This document shows, piece after piece, positions 8,439 to 16,386 of a stretch of DNA of 56,860 nt; positions within the stretch are counted from its first letter, which is position 1; every line of letters starts with the position of its first letter. The stretch covers positions 1 through 56,860 of the forward strand of contig JAHJXZ010000266.1 of the NCBI GenBank assembly GCA_018827205.1, given 5' to 3'. The stretch is from Gammaproteobacteria bacterium (lineage in GTDB: Bacteria > Pseudomonadota > Gammaproteobacteria > Pseudomonadales > Pseudomonadaceae). Under the pieces are notes generated by a model that was not told the origin of the DNA, did no database searches, and worked only from the letters and a program-made list of their open reading frames with translations. A program made the position numbers and the translations under genes.

Positions 8439-9086
8439 ATGCAGTTCCCGTCGCTGAAGCAACGTCATCGCCAGGAGCGTGATGCCCAACACCCCAATCT
8501 GCGTCTGCGTGTCCATCGTGCACTGAGTTGGCTTGACCGCGCGGAGCAGTCTGACGACCTCGACGGTCGTTTCATCTTCCTGTGGGTAGCCTTCAACGCT
8601 GCCTATGCCACTGAGATCGACGAGCGCCAGCGCCTCTCAGAGCAAGATACTTTTAAAGCCTTCTTGGAAAAGCTTTGCTCAATCGATAAGAGCAAACGGA
8701 TTGATGCACTTGTCTGGCAGGAGTTTTCCGGCAGCATACGCGTACTGCTGGATAACCCGTACGTGTTTCAGAGTTTCTGGGATCACCAGAGCGGCAAGAT
8801 TGACGAGCCCACCTGGAAAACCCGCTTCGCCAGCGGTAAGCGCGCCGCCCAGCAGGCCCTGGCCAGCGGCAATACGCCAGCGCTGCTCGGCGTGTTGTTT
8901 AACCGCCTGTACACACTGCGTAACCAGCTTATCCACGGCGGCGCCACCTGGAACGGTTCGGTCAACCGCGAGCAGATGCGCGATTGCACCAGCTTACTGG
9001 GCAAGCTGGTGCCGCTGATCATCGAATTGATGATGGATAGCGCGGGTACGCTGTGGGGGGATGCTTGTTATCCGGTGGTGCGATAG
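8439..9086 (+). CDS. HEPN-like domain protein (215 aa)
   Basis: The ATG at 8439 follows a GGAGAG ribosome-binding site. An in-frame start at 8373 has none. The mainly helical protein contains LYTLRNQLIHGGATW near residues 155-170. This matches the R-x4-H signature of HEPN domains (here RNQLIH), which in many toxins and defence proteins form the RNase active site of a dimer. The N-terminal half has the FIFLWVAFNAAYA pattern common in HEPN proteins of the Apea-like type. An RNase or RNA-binding role is therefore possible but not shown. No MNT or other antitoxin gene is adjacent. The gene converges on the DUF1232 gene with a hairpin between them. Confidence 0.7.
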   Translation: MQFPSLKQRHRQERDAQHPNLRLRVHRALSWLDRAEQSDDLDGRFIFLWVAFNAAYATEIDERQRLSEQDTFKAFLEKLCSIDKSKRIDALVWQEFSGSIRVLLDNPYVFQSFWDHQSGKIDEPTWKTRFASGKRAAQQALASGNTPALLGVLFNRLYTLRNQLIHGGATWNGSVNREQMRDCTSLLGKLVPLIIELMMDSAGTLWGDACYPVVR

Positions 9087-9108
9087 GGCCTAGGGGCAGC
9101 CAGGGGAG

Positions 9109-9131
9109 AGAGGGCAGGGTATCTGCCCTCT
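9109..9131. terminator. bidirectional hairpin between convergent genes
   Basis: AGAGGGCAG and CTGCCCTCT (9-bp perfect arms, GGTAT loop) lie between the ends of the HEPN-like gene (9086) and the DUF1232 gene (9140). There is no T-run, so it is only a probable terminator or transcript-end stabiliser for both. Confidence 0.55.
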
Positions 9132-9139
9132 GGCGAAGG

Positions 9140-9484
9140 TCAGGCGCCAAACCAGTCTTGCAGTTTTTGCGAGGCTTGCTGTTTGACTTCGTCGGTGATG
9201 TACACGGAGACGGCAGTGATAGCCGCAGCGATGACGCCGAGGTCGTCAGTGTAACCCACGCCAGGGAGTACATCGGGGATCGCGTCGACGGGGAGAATGA
9301 AGTAGCCCAAGGCGCCGTAGATGGTCGCTTTTGCCCACGCTGGGGTTTTCGGGTTTTGCGCTGCGTAGTAAAGCCACAGTGCCTTCTCGATGACCTCCTG
9401 GCCGGCTGCTTTGGCATATTTGACGACCTTGTTCCAGAAGCCATCGTCGGAAAAGTCTTTAGCGAAACCGTTTTCTTCTGACAT
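9140..9484 (-). CDS. DUF1232 (YkvA-type) small membrane protein (114 aa)
   Basis: The core from about residue 50 to 100 (AKATIYGALGYFILPVDAIPD then VGYTDDLGVIAAAITAV) matches the DUF1232 signature, a short hydrophobic domain with a conserved PxDxIPD motif found in many small bacterial membrane proteins. The ATG at 9484 gives the normal length; a longer in-frame start reaches back into the upstream spacer. Its biochemical role is not established. It is the last gene of the dynamin-like cluster, 65 bp downstream of the cysteine-cluster gene and in the same direction. A membrane protein fits a cluster of membrane-remodelling GTPases. Confidence 0.85.
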   Translation of the reverse strand: MSEENGFAKDFSDDGFWNKVVKYAKAAGQEVIEKALWLYYAAQNPKTPAWAKATIYGALGYFILPVDAIPDVLPGVGYTDDLGVIAAAITAVSVYITDEVKQQASQKLQDWFGA

Positions 9485-9549
9485 TTTTACTCCTGCGAGT
9501 GATATGCCCGCATGTGCTGCTGCGAGCGGGTTGTTAGAGTTCTTTCTAT

Positions 9550-9825
9550 TCAGCTTGCTTGCAGGGTCTTGCAGGCAATCTGGTTCAGTTCGACGAAAGC
9601 CTCCCAAGTCATGGCGGACTGGTAGTGCAAATCGTACTGCCTGTCGACTCGGCATATATCCGGGCGCTGCAGGTAGATCCGGCAGCTCTTGAGATCAACA
9701 TCGAAATGTCGGCAGATGCCATCGCCACGATCCAGGCTGGCGGTTTCCGCCAGCATATGGACGTGTTTGCAGCATTCCCCGCACTGATTACAGGGAAAGT
9801 TGCGTGTGCTCTTAGCCATTGGCAT
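9550..9825 (-). CDS. YkgJ-family cysteine-cluster protein (91 aa)
   Basis: The N-terminus has the CNQCGECCKH motif, with further cysteines in GICRHFD, KSCRIY and DICR. This is the pattern of YkgJ/CxxCxxCC-type proteins thought to bind zinc or an iron-sulphur cluster. The start (ATG at 9825, or 9819) overlaps the end of the upstream GTPase gene by about 14 bp, which suggests coupled translation. No reaction is known for the family. Its place inside the dynamin-like operon may be incidental or may supply a metal-dependent partner. Confidence 0.8.
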   Translation of the reverse strand: MPMAKSTRNFPCNQCGECCKHVHMLAETASLDRGDGICRHFDVDLKSCRIYLQRPDICRVDRQYDLHYQSAMTWEAFVELNQIACKTLQAS

Positions 9826-11455
9826 GCAGCATCGCTTGAGCCTGCACCAAGGCAGCGCGGTCTTCGCTGCGATCGCGTTCGGCAGTGGAGAAACCGGTAC
9901 GAATGTCCCGTAACTTGGCGTTGACTTCGGCGAAGTTGCCGCGAATGTTCTCGTCCACGACACTAATAATAGAATTCTTGAACTCCCATGCGATGTCTTC
10001 GCTCATCTCTCGAATCAGTTGATTCCGTCGCTCTTCCTGTTGGGTGCGCAGTCGTGCTTCCTCTTCCAGGCGTTTCTCCTCAGGATCTTTGGCTATGAAG
10101 GAGTAGAGAATCTGCCCGGCCTGGATAGTCAGACCGATGACTGGAACCACTTTCCCCACCACCTTGGTGGCAATTTTTTCCATGGTTTTCTGGCCGATAC
10201 CTTTGAATAGGCTTGGTAGCAGATCCTTGCCGACCTTCAATGCGCTGACCACATGCTCAGGCTTGAGCAGGCTCCCCATTTGCCGGGCTCCGGTTTCCAG
10301 CAGGCCGAAATCTAAGCTGGAGCCGAGGGGGCTAGATACAGGCGCTACGCAGTCCTCTGTTGGCGCGACCAAGTCGGCTTTGGGTGTTTGCATTTGGCCA
10401 TCGATCTTGATGCTTTCCAGCATCTCGTCCAGTAGCCGGGAAGCATCACTTGCCAGTTTATGCAGCTCCTGCTCCAGTTCTGTCATGATTTCGCTGCCGG
10501 CACTCTGGATCAGTTGCTCGACTCGTTCCTGGGCACTGTCTGGCATATTGGCAATGGCACTAAAAGCGCGCTGCTCTATGAACGCTGCCTTTGCTTCCGC
10601 CAAAGACTTGAGGTTGGCCCGCAGACTTACCTCGCGCCGTGCCAGTTCCTCATAGAAGCTGTCAATGGTGGCCATGCTCTCCGAGTCGCCGCCACGATCC
10701 AGGAGCTCAATGGTTTCGCCGATGAAGCCATTCAGGCGAGCGATGAAGGAGGCGACCAGGTCGTTGTGCTGGATTGATCCGAGGAATTTGTAGAGGTCTC
10801 GTTCGAGGCTTGGCAGGCCTGATCTGGCGAGCAGGTTTTCCTTACCCTCCAATTTGGCCTTCAGTGCGCTTTTTGCGTTCACTTCGAGGATCGGAATGGC
10901 CTGCAGTACTGGTGGCATTCCACGCTCTTGGGCCATGACCTGCAGGTGCTGACGCAGTTCGTCCTTGAGGCGCTCGGCGATCATGGGCTCGAGGTGGTTC
11001 TTGCTATTGAATACAACTACGACTTTCTTGTCGCGCTCCACCAGTTCCAGCAGGGTGGAGAGGGTCTTGGCCTCTTCGATCACGCCCAGGGGATTGACGA
11101 CGAATATCACAACATCCGCTGCATGCAACTGTTCCCGGGTGACTTCCTCGTGGCTGATAGGGGCATCGATGCCGGGGGTATCGAGAATCTCGAATTCTCG
11201 CCAAAGGTAGCGATTAACGCTGTCGGTTTCCGGGCGGTCAGCCACCTTGGCGTCCTCGGCCCCCAGCAGGGCATTGATTAGGGTGCTTTTACCGGCGTTA
11301 TACACGCCATAGACCATGATCGAAGCGCTGGGCGAGGCACGCTTTTCCGCCACCAGCTTGCGGATGGGGGCGAGCCCGGCGGCGTTGTACTTGGCGCTGA
11401 TTTCGTCGATGTCATCGAAGGCGGAAAAAGCACTGGAAAGAAGGGTTTCTTGCAT
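9812..11455 (-). CDS. dynamin-like GTPase (547 aa)
   Basis: GTPase motifs are clear: the P-loop GVYNAGKST at about residues 50-58, DTPG at 92-95 and a variant G4 motif NSKN at 150-153. A long helical stalk region follows (about 220-360). Then comes a hydrophobic/glycine stretch (VVGKVVPVIGLTIQAGQILYSF, about 440-470) that may insert into or sense membrane, and a charged coiled coil. This is the architecture of bacterial dynamin-like proteins, which remodel membranes. The ATG at 11455 is two bases after the upstream gene's TGA, so the two are co-translated. Tandem pairs of dynamin-like GTPases are typical, because they co-assemble. An anti-phage membrane role (LeoA or Eleos-type systems) is inferred from the island context. 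Confidence 0.85.
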   Translation of the reverse strand: MQETLLSSAFSAFDDIDEISAKYNAAGLAPIRKLVAEKRASPSASIMVYGVYNAGKSTLINALLGAEDAKVADRPETDSVNRYLWREFEILDTPGIDAPISHEEVTREQLHAADVVIFVVNPLGVIEEAKTLSTLLELVERDKKVVVVFNSKNHLEPMIAERLKDELRQHLQVMAQERGMPPVLQAIPILEVNAKSALKAKLEGKENLLARSGLPSLERDLYKFLGSIQHNDLVASFIARLNGFIGETIELLDRGGDSESMATIDSFYEELARREVSLRANLKSLAEAKAAFIEQRAFSAIANMPDSAQERVEQLIQSAGSEIMTELEQELHKLASDASRLLDEMLESIKIDGQMQTPKADLVAPTEDCVAPVSSPLGSSLDFGLLETGARQMGSLLKPEHVVSALKVGKDLLPSLFKGIGQKTMEKIATKVVGKVVPVIGLTIQAGQILYSFIAKDPEEKRLEEEARLRTQQEERRNQLIREMSEDIAWEFKNSIISVVDENIRGNFAEVNAKLRDIRTGFSTAERDRSEDRAALVQAQAMLHANG

Positions 11456-11457
11456 CG

Positions 11458-13227
11458 TCAATCTGCCTTGGCGAGTTGTTCGAGGGTTTTCATCAGGTCG
11501 GTCATATCGCGGTTCAGGCCCTCGCAGTATTCCTGCAGGGCAGCACGCAGAGGTGCGTAAAGGGCATTAACATGGCCGGCGAGCAGTTCCGGCAGTGTCT
11601 TCGCATAGTTATCCAGCGCCGCTTGCCGACGTTCTTCACGGTTGTCGCCGACTACCACCTGGTGACGGCTGTACTCAGCGCTGGCCGAGCGGCCAAGGTT
11701 GCTGGCGGAGGCTCCCAAGCCTGCACCAGCGACAGCCCCTGCAGGCCCGCCAACCAAAAAGCCAGCTGCGCCGCCGGCTATTGTTCCAGCCAGCCCCCAC
11801 CAGCTCTTGGTGCCTTTGCGGGTGCCGCTGAAGTACTCCTTCTCTTCGGTGATTTCCTGGTACTCGGGCAGGCCGGCTAGGCGGCTGCTGTCGAAAGCCT
11901 GGCGCAGCCCCTCTTGTTGGCGCTCCCCGATACGTGCAAAGGCCTCCTGAGCCAGTTGTGCGATCACTTCTCCGGCTTTCTTGCGTAGCGCATCTTCGAG
12001 GTCTTCGTTGCCGCTCGTGTCGATTAGCTGGTGAATATGTGCGCGCATCTCGCTGGCGCCCCGGGCTCCCAGTTCGGCCAGTTCATGCTGCAGTGCGTCG
12101 TCTTGGTGCTCGATGCCTGCTGAGAACTTAGCAACGACTTCGCGCACTCCGGCCAGGTCGTTGGCAGTGCAGTGAATCGAGTGGCGCAGGTTATTCATTG
12201 GAGTGTTCAGCTTGAGCTCAAGGGCAGGCCCCTGACAGATGTTCTGCAGTTCGTGCAGTAGTCGGCCCATTCCACTGGCAGCCATACCCTCCGGGGTCGG
12301 ATTGCGTTCGGCGTAGCGGGTGGAGATGGGCAGCACTTCGGCTAGCACATTGGCGCTGTTGTCCAGTTTCCCAAGCTCTCCCTGAACATAGGCAATCTGG
12401 TCGCGGCGGTCAGAGATATTTTTCATCATCACCGTGGTGACGATCTCGCCATTCTCGTCTTCGTCCTCATCGGTGGTGTCGCTGCCGGTGAGCAAGACCA
12501 TGAGCTTCTTGTTGGCAGCCAGCAGTCCGGCGATTTCCTGCATGTCGGAGGCGCGCCCCGGGGCCTGGGAACTCATGGTGTAGAGAATCAGGTCAGCATG
12601 TTCGACATACTCCTTGGCTAGTGCGCCATTGCGGGCGTTGACCGAGTGCAGCCCAGGGGAGTCCACCCAGGTTAGCCCTGGGAGTGTGAACCTCTGGATA
12701 GAGCTAGTAGCCTCGGTGGCGCCGACGCGGAACTGCCTGTGCTGCTCGGCTTCGCCCTCCTGATCGCCACTGACCACATCTGTACGCTCGTCGGAGCCAT
12801 AGATCGGCTGTAGAGGCATGCGGGCCTTGAGCTCGGCATCGGGCTCGCTATGGCCCCAGGCCATGTAGTTGCCTAGGGAGCTCTTGCCTGACTTCACCTT
12901 GCCATAGATGAACACTAGCAATGAGTCGCCGAATCCTTCGCGAAAGCGCGTGCCTTTGACGCGGGCGGCCACCTGTCTCTCCCAGGTGCTGAGGAGGTCA
13001 TCCAGAGTTGAAGTGAGCTCGTCGCCCAGAACCCGCAGCGGGTTATAGCTATCGAGAGTCTGGCCTAGGTCTTGGTGGTATTGTTTTCGGCGCTCGTCGA
13101 AGTCCTTACGAACCTGATCGAAGCGCGATTCCTTATCGTGGATATCGCTGCGCTGCTGATCGAACTGGGTCTGCAAATGATGGAATGAGGCCATCAATTC
13201 ATCGCGGGAGACTGAGCGTTCTTGCAT
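11458..13227 (-). CDS. dynamin-like GTPase with N-terminal coiled coil (589 aa)
   Basis: An N-terminal coiled coil (about residues 10-60) precedes a GTPase domain with P-loop GKVKSGKSS (109-117), DSPG (189-192) and TGSD (247-250). The helical middle is followed by a glycine-zipper hydrophobic block (GGAAGFLVGGPAGAVAGAGLG, about 480-505), a likely membrane-inserting element, and then another helical region. G motifs and layout place it with bacterial dynamin-like proteins. An acidic insert (DEDEDENGE) follows the G4 motif. It lies between the 182-aa membrane protein and the second large GTPase with gaps of only a few bases, so one transcript is expected. Confidence 0.85.
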   Translation of the reverse strand: MQERSVSRDELMASFHHLQTQFDQQRSDIHDKESRFDQVRKDFDERRKQYHQDLGQTLDSYNPLRVLGDELTSTLDDLLSTWERQVAARVKGTRFREGFGDSLLVFIYGKVKSGKSSLGNYMAWGHSEPDAELKARMPLQPIYGSDERTDVVSGDQEGEAEQHRQFRVGATEATSSIQRFTLPGLTWVDSPGLHSVNARNGALAKEYVEHADLILYTMSSQAPGRASDMQEIAGLLAANKKLMVLLTGSDTTDEDEDENGEIVTTVMMKNISDRRDQIAYVQGELGKLDNSANVLAEVLPISTRYAERNPTPEGMAASGMGRLLHELQNICQGPALELKLNTPMNNLRHSIHCTANDLAGVREVVAKFSAGIEHQDDALQHELAELGARGASEMRAHIHQLIDTSGNEDLEDALRKKAGEVIAQLAQEAFARIGERQQEGLRQAFDSSRLAGLPEYQEITEEKEYFSGTRKGTKSWWGLAGTIAGGAAGFLVGGPAGAVAGAGLGASASNLGRSASAEYSRHQVVVGDNREERRQAALDNYAKTLPELLAGHVNALYAPLRAALQEYCEGLNRDMTDLMKTLEQLAKAD

Positions 13228-13234
13228 GATGTTT

Positions 13235-13783
13235 TTAACCTTGCTCTTCGATCTGCTGTTTCAGCTGCACCAGCCGGTTCAATTGCATGCCAATCTGCCG
13301 TAGTGCGGCGAGGTCACGCTTGCTTTCGTTGTCTAAGGGGAGAGGGCCATAGAACTTTTCTAGAACCTTTAGGTTGACTAGAAATTCTTGTCGATCTTTC
13401 TGCGGAAGGCCACTCTGGCTGTTATTGGGCATGTCCAAGATCTCGCCCATGCTCTGGGCGTATTCAGAGCAGGCCTGCTTTTCGTCCATGAGGGCGCTTT
13501 CAATTTTGGGAGTAGTTATCCCTGTCGTCACTCTTGGGAGGTTGGCCAGTTCTGCTGCTGAGCAGGCGAGGTGTTCGCGAGCTTCTGCCAGGCGATCTTT
13601 CTTGAGGTTGGATGCCTTGCTGGTGAGATTCTCACGCTCGCGCTGGATGCGAGCTTCACGTTCTTGCCTGCGGCGTTCTGCTTCTCCTGAATCGGACGGG
13701 GGAGAGCTGTCGTCGCTGACTACTTTGGCCACGGTTGCAGCTACGGCGACCACGGCGGCACCAATAAGCCAGGGTAAGGGCAT
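13235..13783 (-). CDS. membrane-anchored coiled-coil protein (182 aa)
   Basis: Residues 3-22 (LPWLIGAAVVAVAATVAKVV) form one transmembrane helix or uncleaved signal anchor. A highly charged coiled coil follows (about 35-80, rich in Arg and Glu), then a soluble helical tail. GGAAG precedes the ATG at 13783. No family is recognised. It is sandwiched between two GTPase genes with 7-bp and 17-bp gaps, so it probably belongs to the same machine. A membrane tether or receptor for the dynamin-like proteins is a reasonable guess, but only from context. Confidence 0.75.
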   Translation of the reverse strand: MPLPWLIGAAVVAVAATVAKVVSDDSSPPSDSGEAERRRQEREARIQRERENLTSKASNLKKDRLAEAREHLACSAAELANLPRVTTGITTPKIESALMDEKQACSEYAQSMGEILDMPNNSQSGLPQKDRQEFLVNLKVLEKFYGPLPLDNESKRDLAALRQIGMQLNRLVQLKQQIEEQG

Positions 13784-13800
13784 GGGGCGACTTCCTTCTC

Positions 13801-14664
13801 TTAGAGGCTTTTGAGTTCTTTCTGGACGGCGGTGATTTTCTTAGTTTGTTCGATATAGCCCTGGCGTAATTTCACCATCATCCTGTTGAAGGCTCGTGCT
13901 TTGCTCGCATAAGGCTGCTTCAAGTAGGTGATCTGCTGTTGTACGGTCGCGATGCTCCGCTCCAGCTCCGCTAGCAGCTCGGTTTTGCGTGCCGCTCGTC
14001 GGCCGGCGCGAACACTTTGCAGCTGGCCGTCTATGGACTGTACGAGCTCGTCGAGATGAGCGGTCAACTGCGGGATGCCACTGCTGCCGATCATCTTCTG
14101 CTTTCCATGAGCAATGCCTTTGCGGTAGCGGCTGTTGGAAATCAGAAAGCACCTAGGTTCAATGTCGAGTTGCTCTCGTAGCTGCATCAGGATGCGTTGA
14201 AGAACAAGCTCCATTGCCCCGTCCTGATCCTTGTCCAGTTGACTCACTACCAGAACCAGGCGCTGTTCGGTGTTCTCAGCGTAGGTCGCCTTGACCCGCG
14301 CCAGTAGCTCCATTTCCTCTTGATCCAGCTCTCCGGGGGGGGCATGGACGAAGAGCACCACGTCAGCATTGTTGAGTCCACTGTGGGCTTGCTGGCTGTC
14401 AGCCTGGTCGATGCCGAGGCCTGGGGTATCCATCAGTCGGTAATGCTCTGTTTCTAGCTCTTGGTTCAGTTGGGTAGTGCGTACTACGCCTGTCTTGAAA
14501 AACTCATCCTCTATGTGTCCGGAAAGCATGTTGAGTAGCGAGCTTTTCCCTGCCTTGACCAACCCCCAGGCTGCTATGACTGGCTTGGGACTCAGAGATG
14601 TCTCCTGTAAGAAATTGTGGCAATTGTCTTCCAGTTGCTCGTACTGCCGTGATTGATGCGTCAT
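13801..14664 (-). CDS. small P-loop GTPase with C-terminal coiled coil (287 aa)
   Basis: Motifs visible are the P-loop GLVKAGKSS at about 34-42, a candidate G2 threonine near 63, DTPG at 79-82 and G4-like SQLDKD at 141-146. The GTPase domain fills the first 200 residues. The rest is a basic helical coiled coil (about 210-287) without a hydrophobic membrane block, unlike its two larger neighbours. It is the first GTPase of the run and may be a regulatory or nucleating partner of the two dynamin-like proteins. It follows the WYL regulator gene after 49 bp on the same strand. Confidence 0.8.
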   Translation of the reverse strand: MTHQSRQYEQLEDNCHNFLQETSLSPKPVIAAWGLVKAGKSSLLNMLSGHIEDEFFKTGVVRTTQLNQELETEHYRLMDTPGLGIDQADSQQAHSGLNNADVVLFVHAPPGELDQEEMELLARVKATYAENTEQRLVLVVSQLDKDQDGAMELVLQRILMQLREQLDIEPRCFLISNSRYRKGIAHGKQKMIGSSGIPQLTAHLDELVQSIDGQLQSVRAGRRAARKTELLAELERSIATVQQQITYLKQPYASKARAFNRMMVKLRQGYIEQTKKITAVQKELKSL

Positions 14665-14713
14665 ATTTGGCCTTTGCTTGGATCGGCTGGCGATGGATGT
14701 TCCTGAGCTAGTA

Positions 14714-15757
14714 TTAGGGGGGCGTTGGTGAGCTAGTCAGATGATGGGTTATTGCGTTTCCGTAGAGTGCCGATATCTGGGCGGATCTCTCCTTGATCTC
14801 AGCAGCCCAGTGCTGCGGCTCCCACACCCTCACGTTTTCCCCCAACCCAAACACCCACCACAGCGTCTCCTGATCGTCTGGCACGATGGCGCGTAGGCGT
14901 TGCCAGTTGCCGTTTGGTAGCGGCTCCAGGCATTGCTCACTGCTCAAGGGGGTCTCGCTAAGCAGCCAGGCGATCTGCGGCGAGACGTCGGCAACCAACT
15001 CCACCTGCTCAATGGGTGTATCAGTGTTGAGGTCCTGCCGGATGTAGCGCTCGATCTCGAAGTCGCCACGCGCACGCGCAGGGGCTTCCAGACACTCGGC
15101 TTGGTGAATGCGATGAAGGGCGAATTGGCGTAGGTCGTCGTAGCCGTTGACGCTGCCAATCAGGTAGCTGATGGCGTGGCGGGATACCAAGCCTGCAGGG
15201 TGAATCAGAAATTTCTTTAGCTCATTCTTGCTGCGACTCAGGTAGCTGATCTGCAGCTGTTTGCGCTCTAGCAGGGCAGTGGAAGCCTGCTCCCAGACAC
15301 ATGGGACGATCTGTGCGGGCTGAAGGGATTTGCCGTTGGGGATCGCCCGAACTTTTTGCGCCCAGTGTGCCAGACCGTTGTTTTCCAGATTGTCGAGGTA
15401 GCTGCGGGCCATGCGGAACTGGGGACCGAGTTGATCCAGAACACTCTGCGGGAGCAGTGTTTTCAGGTGGCTCTCTGCGAGGTATAGCGCCAGTGCAGTT
15501 GGGGTATCCATGGCCGAAAAATCGATAGGCGCATTCTCCGACAGGCTCCATCGAAATGACGGGGAACTCTCGTCACGCTGTAGGGCGAACGGAATAGATA
15601 GACGCTCAAGGTCACGTTGAACTGTGCGCAGGCTTACCGAGAAACCATCATCCTTGAGCTTTTCCAGCAGGGTTGTGGTCGCTATGCGACCTGGTGTTCG
15701 CGGGATAAGGCGTAGCAGAGCGATGAGCCTTAGGAGCGTGTCCTTTGCCTCGGACAT
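14714..15757 (-). CDS. WYL-domain transcriptional regulator (347 aa)
   Basis: The N-terminal wHTH (about 10-65, with SLRTVQRDLERL) is followed by a middle helical region. A WYL-like domain follows (about 155-215: LQISYLSRSKNELKKFLIHP and SRHAISYLIGSVNGYDDLRQF), then a C-terminal WCX-type extension. The ATG at 15757 sits two bases after the zinc-ribbon stop. A longer in-frame start at 15805 would overlap that gene. The protein is clearly related to the WYL protein at 19353-20369. It heads the dynamin-like operon and is the likely regulator of that module. A dyad at 16118-16132 may be its operator. Confidence 0.85.
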   Translation of the reverse strand: MSEAKDTLLRLIALLRLIPRTPGRIATTTLLEKLKDDGFSVSLRTVQRDLERLSIPFALQRDESSPSFRWSLSENAPIDFSAMDTPTALALYLAESHLKTLLPQSVLDQLGPQFRMARSYLDNLENNGLAHWAQKVRAIPNGKSLQPAQIVPCVWEQASTALLERKQLQISYLSRSKNELKKFLIHPAGLVSRHAISYLIGSVNGYDDLRQFALHRIHQAECLEAPARARGDFEIERYIRQDLNTDTPIEQVELVADVSPQIAWLLSETPLSSEQCLEPLPNGNWQRLRAIVPDDQETLWWVFGLGENVRVWEPQHWAAEIKERSAQISALYGNAITHHLTSSPTPP

Positions 15758-15759
15758 AA

Positions 15760-16050
15760 TTACTTCCCTGTCATATTGAAATGAAGTGGGCTTTGTTGGC
15801 GCCACTTATATGGCGAATCTAAACCTTTCAATGGCAATTTGCCATGCCGGCGGCAGGTTACGATTGTGCCTGAGAGAACGGCTCTAGCCGCTATGAGCTC
15901 TAGGCGAGTTGCTTGACGCTGTAGAAGACCATGCGAGCGGCACCATGGGCAGTGATCGAAGAGCACGTGCGTGCCTCTCTCCACATCTTCGAGCATCAAC
16001 GTCTGCTGCCACTCACATTGGGGGCAGCAGTGGGTCAGAGCCTTTCTCAT
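15760..16050 (-). CDS. zinc-ribbon protein (96 aa), paralogue of the 8120-8320 product
   Basis: CPQC (about residue 9) and CPWC (about 34) make a zinc-ribbon knuckle pair. The following helix (RQATRLELIAARAVL) matches the helix after the ribbon in the 66-aa protein at 8120-8320 (RPASRAEIMRERL). A non-conserved tail follows. The ATG at 16050 is preferred because upstream in-frame codons look non-coding. It is first in the run leading to the WYL regulator and the GTPases, so it may be co-transcribed with them. Function is unknown. Confidence 0.7.
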   Translation of the reverse strand: MRKALTHCCPQCEWQQTLMLEDVERGTHVLFDHCPWCRSHGLLQRQATRLELIAARAVLSGTIVTCRRHGKLPLKGLDSPYKWRQQSPLHFNMTGK

Positions 16051-16117
16051 TCGCCGAGTCTCCTTTTCTGGCGGCTGTATAAGACAATACCCAGTCGTAG
16101 CGTCAAATCCTGTCGCG

Positions 16118-16132
16118 GTATCTTGCTGATAC
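16118..16132. promoter_or_regulatory. dyad GTATC-N5-GATAC upstream of zinc-ribbon/WYL operon
   Basis: GTATC-TTGCT-GATAC lies 67 bp upstream of the zinc-ribbon ATG, and the symmetry extends imperfectly outwards (GCGG and CTCCGC). It is a candidate operator for the WYL regulator of this operon. Confidence 0.4.
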
Positions 16133-16150
16133 TCCGCTGTCCGCCTCGAC

Positions 16151-16339
16151 TCATGCATGCGTCGCTTTTGTTGAGGCTACAGTCGATAGCAGCCACCGTT
16201 CCCATTGCTCGTTGGGTTCATCTTCAATCAACGAACCTATGTCCGCCTTGGCATGGCAGCTCGGCTTGACGTTTGTTTTTTCTGTCGTATACAAAAATAA
16301 TTGATCGACGTATTGCGATAGCTTTTGCTCATTGAGCAT
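16151..16339 (-). CDS. possible small protein (62 aa)
   Basis: A 62-codon frame from an ATG at 16339, with a plausible soluble composition (start MLNEQKLSQYVDQLFLY, several acidic residues, double Trp near the end). There is no obvious ribosome-binding site and no recognised family. It lies on the minus strand between the zinc-ribbon gene and the divergent recombinase gene. It may be a real small gene or chance. If real, it would precede the zinc-ribbon/WYL/GTPase run. Confidence 0.3.
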   Translation of the reverse strand: MLNEQKLSQYVDQLFLYTTEKTNVKPSCHAKADIGSLIEDEPNEQWERWLLSTVASTKATHA

Positions 16340-16386
16340 GCTGGTTATGTGCGAGCTCGTTCGTACGTATAAAAAGAAGAGTCAGC

